DNA of 63,199 nt from Lentisphaeria bacterium. GTDB taxonomy: Bacteria > Verrucomicrobiota > Lentisphaeria > Victivallales > Victivallaceae. The translations under genes were made by a program, and so were the position numbers. The notes beneath the pieces are model-generated. The model was given only the letters and a program-made list of their open reading frames with translations, was not told the origin of the DNA and did not search any database. The stretch lies in the NCBI GenBank assembly GCA_017450705.1, contig JAFSTC010000045.1, positions 1 to 63,199 on the forward strand, written 5' to 3'. This document shows, in pieces, positions 61,608 to 63,199 of this stretch. How positions within the stretch are numbered: position 1 is the first letter of the stretch; the number at the start of each line of letters is the position of its first letter.

Positions 61608-63064
61608 TAACTTTCGTCACGAGACATGACAACGAATCCGTCTGCATCAGGACCATCGTCAACCAGCTGATCGAACAGGGGATCCGCTTCCGGGGCTGGG
61701 AGGAACAGGAACTCCCCCGGGAGATCCCCCCGGACTTCGAGTCCTATCCCGCCCTGATCGCCGACGAGGAGATTTTGCGCGACGCCGACGAAGGAATGCG
61801 CCGACGGCTCGAAGCCTACGCCTCGCGCAACTACGTCTACATCATCGGCCGCGACGCGGCCGATCCCGCTCTGCCTTTACGGGCCGCGGAAGATTTCTTC
61901 GCGGTGGAGCTGAACGTCTTTCAGGCCGCATCCGGACTGAAGCGCGAGGAATTCCCCGCCCTGCCGGATCGCGTCATCATCGACGGCTTCTTCCGCCGGG
62001 CAGAGGAGTATTTCGCGACCGTTCCCGAGCGCCGGTTCTTCAACGAGTACCATCTGCATTTCCTCATCGGCTGCATGGCGCTGGAGGGGACGCCTTTCGC
62101 GCCGCCGGGATGGACGGAGCGCATCAACGCCGCCATGGAAAGCATGTTCCGCCACGAGGACATCCAGGGCGACCACGATCAGGTGGCGGCCTGGATGCTC
62201 GCCCGGGCCTGTTTCCGGCGGACCGGGAACAGACGCCCGGTCGAGTTTCTGGTCCGTCTGTGCGACGAACTGGTCAGGCGCCGTCCCCGCACGGCGGAGG
62301 GGCTCCCCGGTCCCGGCGGTTTCGCCGACGATCCGCTGCTCTTTTCCATGGCCGGCACGGAGCTCTTCGGCCGGAACGCCTTCACGACGGCCCGAAGGGA
62401 TCTGGTATTGAACGAACAGCTCCACTATCTCGGCGGCACCTTCGCTGCGGCCGCTGCCGTCACGTCGGACATGAAGTATCTGAACGAGGCCTGCGCCCTG
62501 CTGGACCATATCGAAAGAGTGCACCGCGACCCGGCCGACGGACTGCTCTTTCACGCCAGCCGCCGCGGCGAGACCATCGGCGTCAAGTGGGGCCGGGGCA
62601 ATACCCACGCGCTCCTGGGGGCATTCTATATGCTGCGGACTTTCCCGGAAATGCCCGCGGGAGAGAAGGAAAAGGTCGTCGCCTTCCTCGACCGGTCGGG
62701 CCGGGCGCTCCGGCGCGTCCAGTCCGAGTCCGGCTTCTGGCGCAACATCCTGAACGATCCCGCCGCCCCCGACGAGACCAGCTGCACGGTGATCATAACC
62801 GCCGTCTACGCCTGGTGTGTGAACAACGGCCTTTTCGATCGGGACTTCTATCTGCCCATGATCCGCCGCGCCCGGAACGCCATAAAGCGCAAGTTCTGGC
62901 GCGGCTACGGCTCCGGCAACTGCCGCGGCACCCTCCCCGCCTATCGAAATCCGGCTTACTACATCACCCGCGGGCAGCACATCTACGTCATGCCCCTGAT
63001 CACACTCGCCCTCGTCGAATCCGCGAAAATGCTGGGGGAGGCAGAGGTGAAAGAGAACGTATGA
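61604..63064 (+). CDS. GH105/GH88-like unsaturated glycuronyl hydrolase
   Basis: A 486-residue protein without signal peptide, probably cytoplasmic. The C-terminal 300 residues fit the (alpha/alpha)6 barrel of unsaturated rhamnogalacturonyl hydrolases: GGFADDPLLFSMAG with the paired Asp, DGLLFHASRRG, and VKWGRGNTHALLGAFYML. These enzymes remove the unsaturated uronic acid left by polysaccharide lyases, so it could act on products of lyases such as the one at 45929. The N-terminal 110 residues are an additional domain I do not recognise. It is coupled to the LacI-type gene. Confidence 0.78.
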   Translation: MITFVTRHDNESVCIRTIVNQLIEQGIRFRGWEEQELPREIPPDFESYPALIADEEILRDADEGMRRRLEAYASRNYVYIIGRDAADPALPLRAAEDFFAVELNVFQAASGLKREEFPALPDRVIIDGFFRRAEEYFATVPERRFFNEYHLHFLIGCMALEGTPFAPPGWTERINAAMESMFRHEDIQGDHDQVAAWMLARACFRRTGNRRPVEFLVRLCDELVRRRPRTAEGLPGPGGFADDPLLFSMAGTELFGRNAFTTARRDLVLNEQLHYLGGTFAAAAAVTSDMKYLNEACALLDHIERVHRDPADGLLFHASRRGETIGVKWGRGNTHALLGAFYMLRTFPEMPAGEKEKVVAFLDRSGRALRRVQSESGFWRNILNDPAAPDETSCTVIITAVYAWCVNNGLFDRDFYLPMIRRARNAIKRKFWRGYGSGNCRGTLPAYRNPAYYITRGQHIYVMPLITLALVESAKMLGEAEVKENV

Positions 63065-63199
63065 GTTGCTATGGTAAAAGAAAAGCAGCAACCGGGAGTA
63101 AAAAAAGTGGCTGAACCTTAAAAAGTGTGTTACTGTAGATAGGGCGACGGCGGCTGGAGACGTCTCGCAACAGAAATCACACTCAATTAGAAAGGAACA
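63065..63199. other. Window end: likely leader of a further gene
   Basis: No complete gene. A weak promoter-like pair is CTGAAC (63111) and TGTAGA (63134). The last bases (AGAAAGGAACA) look like a Shine-Dalgarno site whose start codon lies outside the window. The next gene of the LacI-GH105 module may begin there. Confidence 0.4.

Overview
The window is high-GC bacterial DNA that most resembles Lentisphaerota (Victivallis-like, PVC superphylum). This is inferred from gene content, not from a marker-gene search. The indicators are several DUF1559-type pseudopilins with the leader core [16 protein letters not shown], a strand-loop-strand (AIDA-type) repeat protein ending in FG-GAP-like repeats, a Ser/Thr kinase fused to FGE-sulfatase and C-type-lectin modules, fused Bat proteins, and many glycan-degrading enzymes each next to its own regulator. 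Recognisable sigma70-type promoters recur, with TTGAxx boxes 16-17 bp from TATAxT boxes. No rRNA, tRNA, CRISPR array, insertion sequence or phage structural gene was seen.

Region 1 (1-17.6 kb) is mostly housekeeping. On the minus strand lie a BatB-BatC fusion, a BatD-BatE fusion, a degenerate Fe-S PD-(D/E)XK-like protein and endonuclease IV (nfo). Upstream of these is a MacA/MacB-like efflux operon. On the plus strand are a GGQ-domain release-factor-like protein, an orphan OppB-type permease, a ferredoxin/ASKHA corrinoid-activase-like protein and a purine nucleoside phosphorylase. They converge on feoA-feoB plus a 51-residue Cys-rich FeoB partner, with a possible DtxR-type operator upstream of feoA.

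Region 2 (17.6-26.5 kb) holds an 1117-residue repeat protein, then a regulator - DUF1559 pseudopilin - GH9 enzyme module. Region 3 (26.8-36 kb) is the most unusual. It contains an SPFH protein with three zinc ribbons, a membrane/coiled-coil protein, a zinc-ribbon membrane protein of lower GC, a zinc-ribbon helical-repeat protein and a Ser/Thr kinase whose DFG motif reads DPG. The kinase gene converges on and overlaps an ECF-like sigma gene at the end of an operon with a GNAT-like protein and a carbohydrate-binding lipoprotein. I read this as a candidate envelope-stress and signalling locus related to Bacillus YdjGHI.

Region 4 (36-45.9 kb) holds a stand-alone 5'-3' exonuclease with a C-terminal clamp-binding-like motif, a promoter-driven hairpin-rich segment (ncRNA candidate), an FKBP isomerase, glycyl-tRNA synthetase, rpmA, obg, L-fucose isomerase, a TIM-barrel sugar isomerase, a GspG-like pseudopilin and a pteridine-reductase-like SDR. 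Region 5 (45.9-63.2 kb) carries a second regulator - pseudopilin - pseudopilin - polysaccharide lyase operon on the minus strand. It also has a MocA/AraC/MocA operon, an unassigned large hydrolase-like protein, dapB, an ATP-cone protein, dut, and a LacI regulator overlapping a GH105-like hydrolase. The repeated layout of regulator, pseudopilin and secreted glycan enzyme suggests separately regulated glycan-use modules, each with dedicated pseudopilins.
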